From Curtobacterium oceanosedimentum (lineage in GTDB: Bacteria; Actinomycetota; Actinomycetes; Actinomycetales; Microbacteriaceae): 64,000 bases of DNA. The notes under the pieces are model-generated. The model made no database searches and was not told the origin of the DNA. It worked only from the letters and a program-made list of their open reading frames with translations. This document shows positions 1-7,700 of this stretch, piece after piece; the stretch's first letter is position 1, and the number at the start of each line of letters is the position of its first letter. Location of the stretch: assembly GCF_020297365.1 (NCBI RefSeq), contig NZ_JAIXIG010000005.1, positions 62,001-126,000 of the forward strand. The letters are read 5' to 3'. Made by a program: the position numbers and the translations under genes.

Positions 1-860
1 CCACGATGCTCTACGACGTCGTCCTGGCGCCCGACGAGACCATGCCGCTCTGGCAGATCGTGGTCGCCGGTGTCGTCGGCATCGCGCTCCTCATCGCGAT
101 CGGCATCGGGATCGGCCAGCGCCGGGCACTGCTGCTGTCGCTCCGTGAGCGGGCCGCGCTGCTCGAACGCGACCAACAGCAGCGCGAGGACCGGGCGCGC
201 GAGCAGGAACGCGCCCACATCGCCCGCGAGATGCACGACGTGCTCGGCCACCGACTGTCGCTGGTCGCCCTGCACGCGGGCGCGCTCGAGTACCGCGGTC
301 GGGGGCTCTCCCCCGACGAGACCGCCGCAGCGGCCGCGGTCGTCCGGTCCGAGGCGCACACGGCGCTGACCGACCTGCGGGACGTGCTCGGGGTCCTGCG
401 CGACCCCGGGGAACCGGGCACCGACGAGGTCACCGGCACCGCGCCTCCGCAGCCGACGCTCGTCGACCTGCCCGCCCTGGTCGCCGCGGCCCGCGCCGCC
501 GGCACGACGATCCACACCCGGGTCGACCCGCGGATCGACGCGGGCTCGGTGGAGGTCCCCACCGCCATCGGTCGGCACGGCTACCGGATCGTGCAGGAGG
601 CGCTGACGAACGCCCGGCGGCACGCGACCGGACAGCCCGTCGACGTCGTGGTCGAGGTCCTCGACGGTCCCGCACTCCGGGTGCTCGTCACGAACGGCGT
701 GCCGGACGGACCACCGCCACGGGCCGGTGCGGGAGCCGTCGCCGGACACGGGCTGCAGGGCCTGGCCGAGCGCGCCCGGCTGGTCGGCGGGACCTTCCGC
801 GCCGGTGTCGACGCCGACCGCGTGCACGTCGTCGAGGCGGTGCTCCCGTGGACGGTGTGA
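1..860 (+). CDS. Sensor histidine kinase (HisKA_3/NarL type), 5' end cut off
   Basis: The gene runs in from upstream of the window; the first visible ATG is at 6 but the frame is open to base 3. One hydrophobic segment (about residues 15-37 from that ATG) is followed by a short coiled linker and a dimerisation/phosphoacceptor box EMHDVLGHR with the phosphorylatable His near residue 77. The C-terminal half carries an HATPase-like region (N-box VQEALTNARRHA, G-box GHGLQGLAERA). Family members sense envelope or extracellular signals with several N-terminal membrane helices, most of which would lie upstream. Its stop overlaps the following response regulator start by 13 bases, so the two are a coupled two-component pair. 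The signal cannot be told. Confidence 0.9.
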   Translation, partial: TMLYDVVLAPDETMPLWQIVVAGVVGIALLIAIGIGIGQRRALLLSLRERAALLERDQQQREDRAREQERAHIAREMHDVLGHRLSLVALHAGALEYRGRGLSPDETAAAAAVVRSEAHTALTDLRDVLGVLRDPGEPGTDEVTGTAPPQPTLVDLPALVAAARAAGTTIHTRVDPRIDAGSVEVPTAIGRHGYRIVQEALTNARRHATGQPVDVVVEVLDGPALRVLVTNGVPDGPPPRAGAGAVAGHGLQGLAERARLVGGTFRAGVDADRVHVVEAVLPWTV

Positions 861-1543
861 CCGCCCCCGTGCGCGTCGTGCTGGTCGACGACGACCAGCT
901 CGTGCGCGTCGGCCTCCGGCTCCTGCTGAGCGGGGACGACGGCATCGAGGTGGTGGGTGAGGCCGGCGACGGGCTCGAGGCCGAGGGCGTCATCGCCACC
1001 ACCGCACCCGACGTGGTGCTCATGGACATCCGGATGCCCCGCTGCGACGGGCTCGTCGCGACCGAGCGGGAGCTGCGCCGCCGACCGGACCTGGCCGTGC
1101 TCGTGCTGACGACCTTCGAGGGCGACGACCTCGTCCTCGGGGCGCTGCAGGCCGGTGCCCGGGGCTTCCTGCTCAAGGACACCCCGCCGCACGAACTCGT
1201 GCAGGCCGTGCGGTCGGTCGCCGCGGGCCGGTCCATCCTGTCGCCGTCGGTGCTGGACCGCGTGATCGCGTTCGCGGCCCGGCCGGGCGGCGAACGTGCG
1301 ACGGAGCACGACGACGGCGCCGAGGAGCGCCAGCTGCTCGGGTTGCTCACCGAGCGGGAGACCGAGGTCGCGCTCGCCGTGGCCAACGGTGCGTCGAACG
1401 CGCAGATCGCCGCACAGCTGTACGTCGGCCTGGCGACCGTGAAGACCCACGTCGGGCACGTGTACGAGAAGTTCGGCGTCGACAACCGGGTGCAGCTGGC
1501 CCTGGTGGTGCACGCGGCACGGCGCGGACGATCGGCCGGGTGA
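848..1543 (+). CDS. NarL/FixJ-family response regulator
   Basis: A 231-residue two-domain regulator. The receiver has the acidic pocket VDDDQ (14-16), phosphoacceptor Asp60 in MDIRMP, and the conserved Lys110 in GFLLKD. A linker leads to a LuxR-type helix-turn-helix (LTERETEVALAVANGASNAQ, then TVKTHVGHVYEKFG) at about residues 158-215. The start lies inside the end of the kinase gene (13-base overlap), so kinase and regulator are translated together. It should be a DNA-binding transcription factor activated by the upstream kinase; targets are unknown, although kinase-adjacent transporters are common in this family and none is seen here downstream. Confidence 0.93.
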   Translation: MDGVTAPVRVVLVDDDQLVRVGLRLLLSGDDGIEVVGEAGDGLEAEGVIATTAPDVVLMDIRMPRCDGLVATERELRRRPDLAVLVLTTFEGDDLVLGALQAGARGFLLKDTPPHELVQAVRSVAAGRSILSPSVLDRVIAFAARPGGERATEHDDGAEERQLLGLLTERETEVALAVANGASNAQIAAQLYVGLATVKTHVGHVYEKFGVDNRVQLALVVHAARRGRSAG

Positions 1544-1588
1544 CCGCGCGCTGAACGCCGCGGCGGGGTCGGTCGGCAGGATGGACCG

Positions 1589-2401
1589 ATGGCCGAGACG
1601 CACGTGAAGACCTTCACCACCGCGCACGAAGCGGCAGCCGAAGCGGCCGGGCTCACCTGGCTCGCCGAGGCCGAGGACGCCGGCGGCACCCGCATCGCTC
1701 GCGTGCTCGGGCGTCCGAGCCCGACCGTGCTCGACCTCGAGCGGATCTCCGACGGCTCCCCCACCGCCGCCCAGGCCGAACGGTTCGGTCGATCCCTCGC
1801 GCACACGCACGCGGCCGGTGCCGACCACTGGGGCGCGCCGCCCGCCGGGTGGACCCGCGGTGCGGCGCTGCGGATGGGGCGGTCGCGCACCCCGTTCGTC
1901 GACGCCGCGCACGCCCCGTCGACGTGGGGCGAGTTCTTCGCCGAGTACCGGATCCGCGACTTCGTCCGACGCATCGTGGACGCCGGCGGGTTCGACCGCG
2001 ACCAGGCGGCCGTGTTCGACCGGGTCGCGGACCGCGTGCAGGACGGCACGCTCGGATCACCGCAGCCGGCGCTGGTCGGCGACCGGGCCGCGCGGCTGCA
2101 CGGCGACCTGTGGGCGGGCAACGTGCTGTGGCCCGCGGACGCGTCCGAGCCGACCGGTGCCGTGCTCATCGACCCGATCGCGCACGGCGGGCACGCGGAG
2201 ACCGACCTGGCGCTGCTCGGGCTGTTCGGGCTGCCCCGGCTCGAGACGGTGCTCGCCGCGTACGACCGGGAGTCACGACTGGCTGACGGCTGGCAGGAGC
2301 GCGTCGAGCTCCACCAACTCGCACCACTGCTGCTGCACGTGTTCCTGTTCGGCGGTTCGTACGCCGGCGCGGCACTGCGGGCCGCCCAGCGGTACGTCTG
2401 A
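1589..2401 (+). CDS. Fructosamine kinase family protein
   Basis: A 270-residue protein of the fructosamine-3-kinase/aminoglycoside phosphotransferase fold. The catalytic loop reads LHGDLWAGNVLW (about 170-181) with catalytic Asp173, and the metal-binding DFG-equivalent is LIDPIAHGGHAETD (Asp195), followed by LALLGLFG; this combination is characteristic of the fructosamine kinase family. The N-terminal lobe is short, with ARVLGR and VLDLERI in place of a clear nucleotide Lys motif. The family phosphorylates ketoamine adducts of glycated proteins or small amines so that they decompose. It sits 45 bases behind the response regulator without obvious functional link. ATG 1589 was chosen; an ATG at 1581 lies in another frame. 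Confidence 0.82.
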   Translation: MAETHVKTFTTAHEAAAEAAGLTWLAEAEDAGGTRIARVLGRPSPTVLDLERISDGSPTAAQAERFGRSLAHTHAAGADHWGAPPAGWTRGAALRMGRSRTPFVDAAHAPSTWGEFFAEYRIRDFVRRIVDAGGFDRDQAAVFDRVADRVQDGTLGSPQPALVGDRAARLHGDLWAGNVLWPADASEPTGAVLIDPIAHGGHAETDLALLGLFGLPRLETVLAAYDRESRLADGWQERVELHQLAPLLLHVFLFGGSYAGAALRAAQRYV

Positions 2402-2465
2402 CCTGAGGTCCTGAGCGGCGCTGCGTGCGCGCTCCCGGCACTGCGCGGGCGCGCGCTGCCATGCA

Positions 2466-2516
2466 GTGAGCAGAAGACGTCGAGTGGCCTGGCCGTACTC
2501 GACGTCTTCTGCTCAC
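2466..2516. terminator. Long perfect hairpin (20-bp arms) after the fructosamine kinase gene
   Basis: Bases 2466-2485 and 2497-2516 are a perfect 20-bp inverted repeat beginning GTGAGCAGAAG, with an 11-base loop. No T-run follows, so it could be a rho-independent-like terminator or a repeat-type palindrome. The arms are AT-richer than the surroundings (AGAAGAC), unlike the other terminators here. Confidence 0.55.
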
Positions 2517-2570
2517 CGAGTGGACGCCGGGTGCAGACTGGTGCGAGGACACCGGATGCGGAGGCCCGTG

Positions 2571-2837
2571 ATGAACGCGTACGACAAGCTCCCGGGCCGC
2601 CCGGACCCCGCCGACCTGGTCGTCGAGGTCCCGGCCTTCGAGGACGACCGACCGCAACCCGAACCCGCACCGCCCGCCGCGGCGCCGGAACTCGTGGCCG
2701 CGACCGAGTTCGCGCGTTCGTCGCACGCACCGCCCACGATCCGTCGGACGCAGATGCGGGCGGGTGCGTGGATCGCGGGCGTCCCGATCGCAGCGCTCGT
2801 GATCGTCGCGGTCGTGCAGATCCTGTTGCCTCGCTGA
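2571..2837 (+). CDS. Small single-pass membrane protein, unknown function
   Basis: An 88-residue protein beginning MNAYDKLPGRPDP. GGAGG lies 6 bases before the ATG at 2571, which decides this start over longer options. The first two thirds are acidic and proline/alanine rich (ELVAATEF, PQPEPAPP), and the end is one transmembrane helix (WIAGVPIAALVIVAVVQIL) with only PR after it, so it is predicted to be tail-anchored. No family recognised. Its real coding character is supported by the ribosome site and G/C-ending codons. Confidence 0.6.
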   Translation: MNAYDKLPGRPDPADLVVEVPAFEDDRPQPEPAPPAAAPELVAATEFARSSHAPPTIRRTQMRAGAWIAGVPIAALVIVAVVQILLPR

Positions 2838-3068
2838 CCGAGAAGGACGCGGAACGACTGCGGGGACCGTGAGCACGGAGCAGCTGCGCCGCGCCACCCG
2901 CCAGGACCGACGAACGATGGCACGGCGACGGGACCTCGTCCGGATCGTCAGACGATCGACCAACGTCGAACCCCGTCGCGTGCATCCGCAGCGGAGCGCC
3001 CGCAGGCTGGGTCCTGTCCGAGCAAGACGACCCGAACGGGTCACCACTGCAGAGATGGGAACACGATC
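2838..3068. other. Intergenic stretch, no convincing gene
   Basis: About 230 bases between the tail-anchored protein and the secreted protein. A short frame at 2869-3072 is arginine-rich with no ribosome site and no family likeness, so it is not called. The last 60 bases presumably hold the promoter of the secreted protein; a weak purine-rich ribosome site (GAGATGGGA) precedes the ATG at 3069. Confidence 0.5.
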
Positions 3069-3560
3069 ATGAACTCGTTCAAGCGCAAGTCCGTGAAGCT
3101 CCTCGCCGGCACCGCCCTGGGCGGCGCCGTCATCGCCGGGGCGTTCGTCGCAGCCCCCGCGCAGGCCGCCGAGCCCGCGCCCAGCACGTCGTCGTCGTCC
3201 GTCGGCGGCAGCGTCAACGTCAACCTCGACCCGGTCGCGATCGTCAACGCGATCAAGGAGGCGGTCAACGACCAGGGCGACCGCGGCGGAGCCGTGCAGG
3301 CGGCGCTCGACGTCGGCTACTGGAACGCCGGCAACCCCGACCGCCTCACCGTCGCGGTGGTCAACAAGAACCAGGACATCACCGTCGAGGGCGACGTCGC
3401 GGACGCCCAGTCGATCGACATCAAGGGCGGCAACTACGTCATCTACTGGTTCAAGGGCCCCGGCAAGGTCACGAACAACGGTGACGGCGGGTGGCTGAAC
3501 TGGGGCGCCTTCGGCAACATCGAGCGCGTCGACAACGTCATCCACGTCAACGGCGGCTGA
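3069..3560 (+). CDS. Small secreted protein, unknown function
   Basis: A 163-residue precursor. Residues 1-33 are a classical Sec signal peptide: a basic N-terminus (MNSFKRKSVK), a hydrophobic core and an AQA cleavage site before AEPAP. After a Ser-rich linker the mature part contains an amphipathic helix (DPVAIVNAIKEAVND) and a C-terminal beta-rich region with YWFKGPGKVTNNGDGGWLNW, close to the end. That GDGGW-NW pattern occurs in small secreted actinobacterial 'stress' proteins as I remember them, but the identity is not secure. No cysteines are present. A bidirectional terminator follows immediately. Confidence 0.7.
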   Translation: MNSFKRKSVKLLAGTALGGAVIAGAFVAAPAQAAEPAPSTSSSSVGGSVNVNLDPVAIVNAIKEAVNDQGDRGGAVQAALDVGYWNAGNPDRLTVAVVNKNQDITVEGDVADAQSIDIKGGNYVIYWFKGPGKVTNNGDGGWLNWGAFGNIERVDNVIHVNGG

Positions 3561-3577
3561 TCGACCGGCCCGCCGTC

Positions 3578-3611
3578 GACGCCCCCTGGGACCTCGGTCT
3601 CAGGGGGCGTC
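3578..3611. terminator. Bidirectional terminator between convergent genes
   Basis: GACGCCCCCTG (3578-3588) pairs perfectly with CAGGGGGCGTC (3601-3611) across a 12-base loop. It serves the secreted-protein gene on the plus strand and the LuxR-type regulator on the minus strand; the regulator's stop codon (3600-3602) lies in the hairpin. Confidence 0.75.
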
Positions 3612-4418
3612 GCCGTTGCCCGGTGGCGCTTCGATCGCCGCTGGGCGGGGTCGCTCCGCGAGTCGGACCGCGCGTCGCGACCGGATCCAGCCCCGGACGA
3701 AGGCAACGGACACCAACGCGGTCCGGTTCGGTGCGTTCCACGACCGCATCAGCCGGCCGAGGTGCCACGCGACGGCCTGCCTGCTGTAGGCGGTCTCCTT
3801 CGCGATCGCGTCGTTCGAGAGGCCGCGTGCGGCGAGTGCCAGCATCCGTTCCTCGGTCTCGTCCAGGCCCGGAGCGTGGGCGACGAGGTCGATGTCCTCG
3901 GCAGCGACCGACGCCGCGGGGTCCTCGAGCGGGCGTTCTCGGCGCTGCGCCCACGCCTCGGCCCAGCACGAGCCGAGTTCGTGGGCCACGAGGGATGCCC
4001 GGCTCATCGCGAGCATCGTCCGGCCGGCGTGGTCGATCGTCGTCGCGTGCTCTCGGGTCGCGGTGTGCATGACCAGGGCGAAGACGCGGATCGCGGGCAG
4101 GGCGCCGCGGAGCACGACCGAGACGTCGACGTGGGGGTCGCCGGCGCTGGTGGCGGCGACCTCGCGCAACCGCACGAGGCAGTCCGGGTCCACTGGTTCA
4201 CCGTGCTCGACGGCGCGCAGCGCGGCCGGCAGCACGAGCGGGACGATCTCCTCGTAGCGCCGCCGCAGCCAGTCGTGTCCGTCGGGTCGGATGCCGTGCA
4301 GCGGTGGCGCGAGCAGCAGCTCCGTGAACTCCGCACACCGCTCGTCGAGCGCCAGGCCCAGCCGCTCGCCGGGCAGCAGCACGGCCGTCCGTCGTGCGTC
4401 GTCGCGCTCGGTCGTCAT
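3600..4418 (-). CDS. LuxR-type HTH transcriptional regulator
   Basis: A 272-residue protein with an all-helical N-terminal part (1-180) resembling the helical sensor halves found in PucR/LuxR-like actinobacterial regulators, and a C-terminal LuxR-type helix-turn-helix at about 185-250 (LDETEERMLALAARGLSNDA, then RQAVAWHLGRLMRSW). There is no receiver domain with a phosphoacceptor Asp. It ends in a basic tail. It is divergent from the glutamate-synthase-like gene, with about 310 bases between, so it may control that operon, but this is only position-based. Confidence 0.78.
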   Translation of the reverse strand: MTTERDDARRTAVLLPGERLGLALDERCAEFTELLLAPPLHGIRPDGHDWLRRRYEEIVPLVLPAALRAVEHGEPVDPDCLVRLREVAATSAGDPHVDVSVVLRGALPAIRVFALVMHTATREHATTIDHAGRTMLAMSRASLVAHELGSCWAEAWAQRRERPLEDPAASVAAEDIDLVAHAPGLDETEERMLALAARGLSNDAIAKETAYSRQAVAWHLGRLMRSWNAPNRTALVSVAFVRGWIRSRRAVRLAERPRPAAIEAPPGNGDAP

Positions 4419-4504
4419 CGTGCATCGACCGTATCCGGACGACAGGTGTCGTGTCCGCCGCGTTCACGTGGTGTTCGTCTCAGACCCGGGCGACCGGAGA
4501 CCGC

Positions 4505-4578
4505 GGCGCTGGCGCCCGCCGACGCGCTGGTACCCCGCCGACCACTGACGCGTGCCGACCCGCTGGCACCCACCGACC
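4505..4578. repeat. Near-tandem 18-bp repeats upstream of the glutamate-synthase-like gene
   Basis: GCGCTGGCGCCCGCCGAC (4505-4522), GCGCTGGTACCCCGCCGACC (4524-4543), a decayed copy (about 4543-4560) and CGCTGGCACCCACCGACC (4561-4578) recur at about 18-base steps. They lie just upstream of the best promoter candidate. Confidence 0.5.
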
Positions 4579-4581
4579 GTG

Positions 4582-4611
4582 TTGCACGGTCGGTATACCA
4601 AGCCGTAGCAT
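4582..4611 (+). promoter_or_regulatory. Candidate promoter of the glutamate-synthase-like operon
   Basis: TTGCAC (4582-4587) and TAGCAT (4606-4611) are 18 bases apart and form the best sigma70-like pair in the upstream region. The spacer contains the perfect 8-bp palindrome GGTATACC (4592-4599), a plausible regulator site. The inferred start of translation is GTG 4730, leaving a leader of about 110 bases. Confidence 0.4.
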
Positions 4612-4729
4612 CGCCCTACCGCACCACAACCCCACAGGGCCCGACTGCCACCACCGGTCTGCCCGCGGCGAGCGCTCCATCGATGCAGCCTGGCCGTCCG
4701 CTGCCGGCAACGCCCCACTGGACCCGCAC

Positions 4730-7700
4730 GTGAACCCCACCTCCTCCGGTCTCTACGACCCTGCCCGCGAATCGAGCGACTGCGGCGTCGGTTTCATCAC
4801 CCGTCTCGACGGGACGCCGAGCCACGACGTCATCCGCAAGGGCGACGAAGCGCTGTGCTCCATCCCGCACCGCGGCGGCAAGTCCGCCGAGGGTGTCGGT
4901 GACGGTGCGGGCGTCAGCATCGACCTGTCGGTGGAGTTCTTCAGCGCCGTCACGGGCCAGCAGCTGCGCGCCGGGCACTTCGGCGTCGCGAACTGCTTCG
5001 TGCCGCGCGACACCACGCCGGACGGTGCCACCGACCGCGCCCGCGCGCTGGAGACCGTCACCGCCGCCATCGCGGCCGAGGGCTTCGAGCTCCTGGTCGT
5101 CCGTGACGTGCCGGTGGACCACTCCGTCGCCCGCCCCGAGGCCGAGCAGTACCAGCTGCCGATCGTGCAGTGGGTCTTCCGCGCGCCGGAGTCGTGGGAG
5201 CGGACCGAGGTGGACGCCGCCGCGAACCGCGCCCTGCTCGCGATCGAGGCGGTGTCCTACGGTCAGGCGGCCGCCGACCGCGCCGAGCACGCCGCCCTGT
5301 ACCCGCTGTCGCTCAGCGCCCGGACCCAGATCCTGAAGGGCCGCCTGAACTCCGGCGAGGTGATCGGGTACTTCACCGACCTGCGCGACCCACGGCACTC
5401 GGTCCGGACGCTGTACTTCCACACCCGGTTCTCGACGAACACCGAGCCGCACCCGACGATGGCGCAGCCGTTCCGCCTGATGGCACACAACGGCGAGCTG
5501 AACACCGACCGCAAGAACCGGCTGTCCGACGACGCCCTGGCCCGTGCCCGCACGCGCAGCATCGTCCGCCCGCCGGGGCAGTCGGACTCGAGCCGGCTCG
5601 ACCAGACCCTGCAGAGCCGCGTGTTCGACGACGGGCTCGAGATCGTCGAGGCCGTCGTGTCGCTCATGCCGCCGGCGTGGGAGAACGACCGCACCCTGAC
5701 GCCCGACGTGCGCGACATGCTCGAGTACTTCTCGCTGTACGAGGAGAAGAACGACGGCCCCGCGGCCGTCATCTTCAGCGACGGTGACGTCGTGGGCGCG
5801 CGGCTCGACCGCCTGGGCCTCCGCCCGCTGCGCACCGTCGAGACCGCCGAGTACCTGATGGTGGCGTCGGAGGCCGGCCAGGTCGAGTTCCCTGCGGACG
5901 AGGTCCTGCACCGCGGGCGCATCGAGGCCGGCGGCATGCTCGTCGTCGACCACCGCACGGGCACCCGGATGCGCACGGGCGAGGTGCTGTCGATGCTCGC
6001 GGCCCGCCGCGACTACGGCACCCTGCTCGATGCCGCCCGGGTGAACCTCGACGACCTGCCCGCGCCCGCCTACCACCGCACCAACACCACCCTGGGCTAC
6101 GACGGCGACCTGTCGCTCGCGGGGCGCTACGTGGCGTACTCGCTGAACCAGGAGAGCTTCCGGTTCATGCTCGACCCGATGCTGCAGAACGGGTCGGAGC
6201 GCATCTCGGCGATGGGCTACGGCAACGCCATCAACGCCCTGAGCGACACCGAGGGCGGCATGGCGAAGTACTTCTCGCAGCGCTTCGCCCAGGTCACGAA
6301 CCCGCCGCTCGACTCGATCCGCGAGGCCGACGGCATGTCGATGCGCGTCACGCTCGGCGCGAAGCTGGACAGCGCCGCGCCCGACGGCACGGGCGCCCCG
6401 ACGCGGCAGCTCGTCGTGCAGTCCCCCGTCCTCGGCCACCTGGACATGGTGCGGCTGCGCGACCAGGACGTCGTGCCGCTCGAGCGGTTCGACATGCTCT
6501 ACGTGCCGGTGCCCGGCGACGAGCAGGCGAACGCGGACGCCGTCCGGACCGCGGTCGAGCAGCTCGCCGACGCGGTCGCGTCCTTCGCGGCGACGACCGG
6601 CGGCATCGCCGTGGTCACCGACCGTGCGGTGTCGTCGACCCATGCGCCCCTCCCCGTGATCCTGGCCGTGGCCGCCGTCAACCAGCGGCTCATCGAGACC
6701 GGTCTGCGCCTGCGGGTGTCAGTCGTGGCGGAGAGCGGTCAGCTGCCATCGTCACACCACGTCGCGACCGCGCTCGGCTTCGGCGCCGCCGCCGTGTACA
6801 GCCTGAGCGCGCGCCTGCGTGCGGAGGAGAAGTACCCCGCCGCCCCCGCACCCGCCGGCGAGCTCACCGCGACCGACCTCGCACTCAAGCGCTTCCGCAA
6901 GGCCGCCGAGAAGGCCCTGGCGAAGACCATGGGCCGCGTCGGCCTGTGCACCGCCGAGAGCTACATCGGCGGCGAGTTCTTCGAGCCGAACTACCTGGAC
7001 ACCGGCGACGACGTGCTCGCGCGGATCTTCCCGCACATGCAGGCCCCGGTCGGCGGCGTCGGCTTCGCGCGGATCGCCCAGGCGGCGACGGACTGGCACG
7101 AGCGTGCCCGCTCGGTCGCGTCCGAGGGCCAGGTCCCGCTGCTCGGCCTGTTCAAGGAGCGCTCGGACGGTGCCGGCCACTCGTTCGGCGTCGCGAGCGT
7201 CCGCGGCTTCGGCGGCATGACCGAGGAGCGTCCGGCCTTCGAGCGCTCCGGCGACTCGGACGCGCTGCGCCTGCTCACGCTCGGGCAGCTCGACGACTCG
7301 TTCGGCATCAGCGACGCCGCGTACCGGAACACCGGGTACGACCGGCTGAGCGACGCCGAGATCGACGCGCACCGCATCACGCCGGGCTACGTCAGGTTCC
7401 TGCAGACGACCCACGACGAGCGGTCGCGCCGTCCCGCCGCGCTCCGCGACGTGCTCGCCCTGCCCGCCGACGTCACCGGCATCGACGAGGCCGAGGACTT
7501 CGCCCGCGAGCTCGGGCGGTTCTCGACGAGCGGCAACGCCAGCGTCACCGTGCGCGGGCTCTCCGGCTCGCGTCCGGCGTCCCCCGACGGTCTCCCGGGA
7601 GGGACGGAGCGGTTCCGCCTGGAGCTCACGTCGACGGGGACCACGGGTGCACTGCGCCACGCGGCCCTGGCGGACGGCCTCGCGCTGCTGCACCCGGGAC

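Noticed and set aside
2869..3072. A 67-residue arginine-rich frame before the secreted protein
   Set aside because: No ribosome site, no hydrophobic or domain pattern; composition typical of out-of-frame reading.
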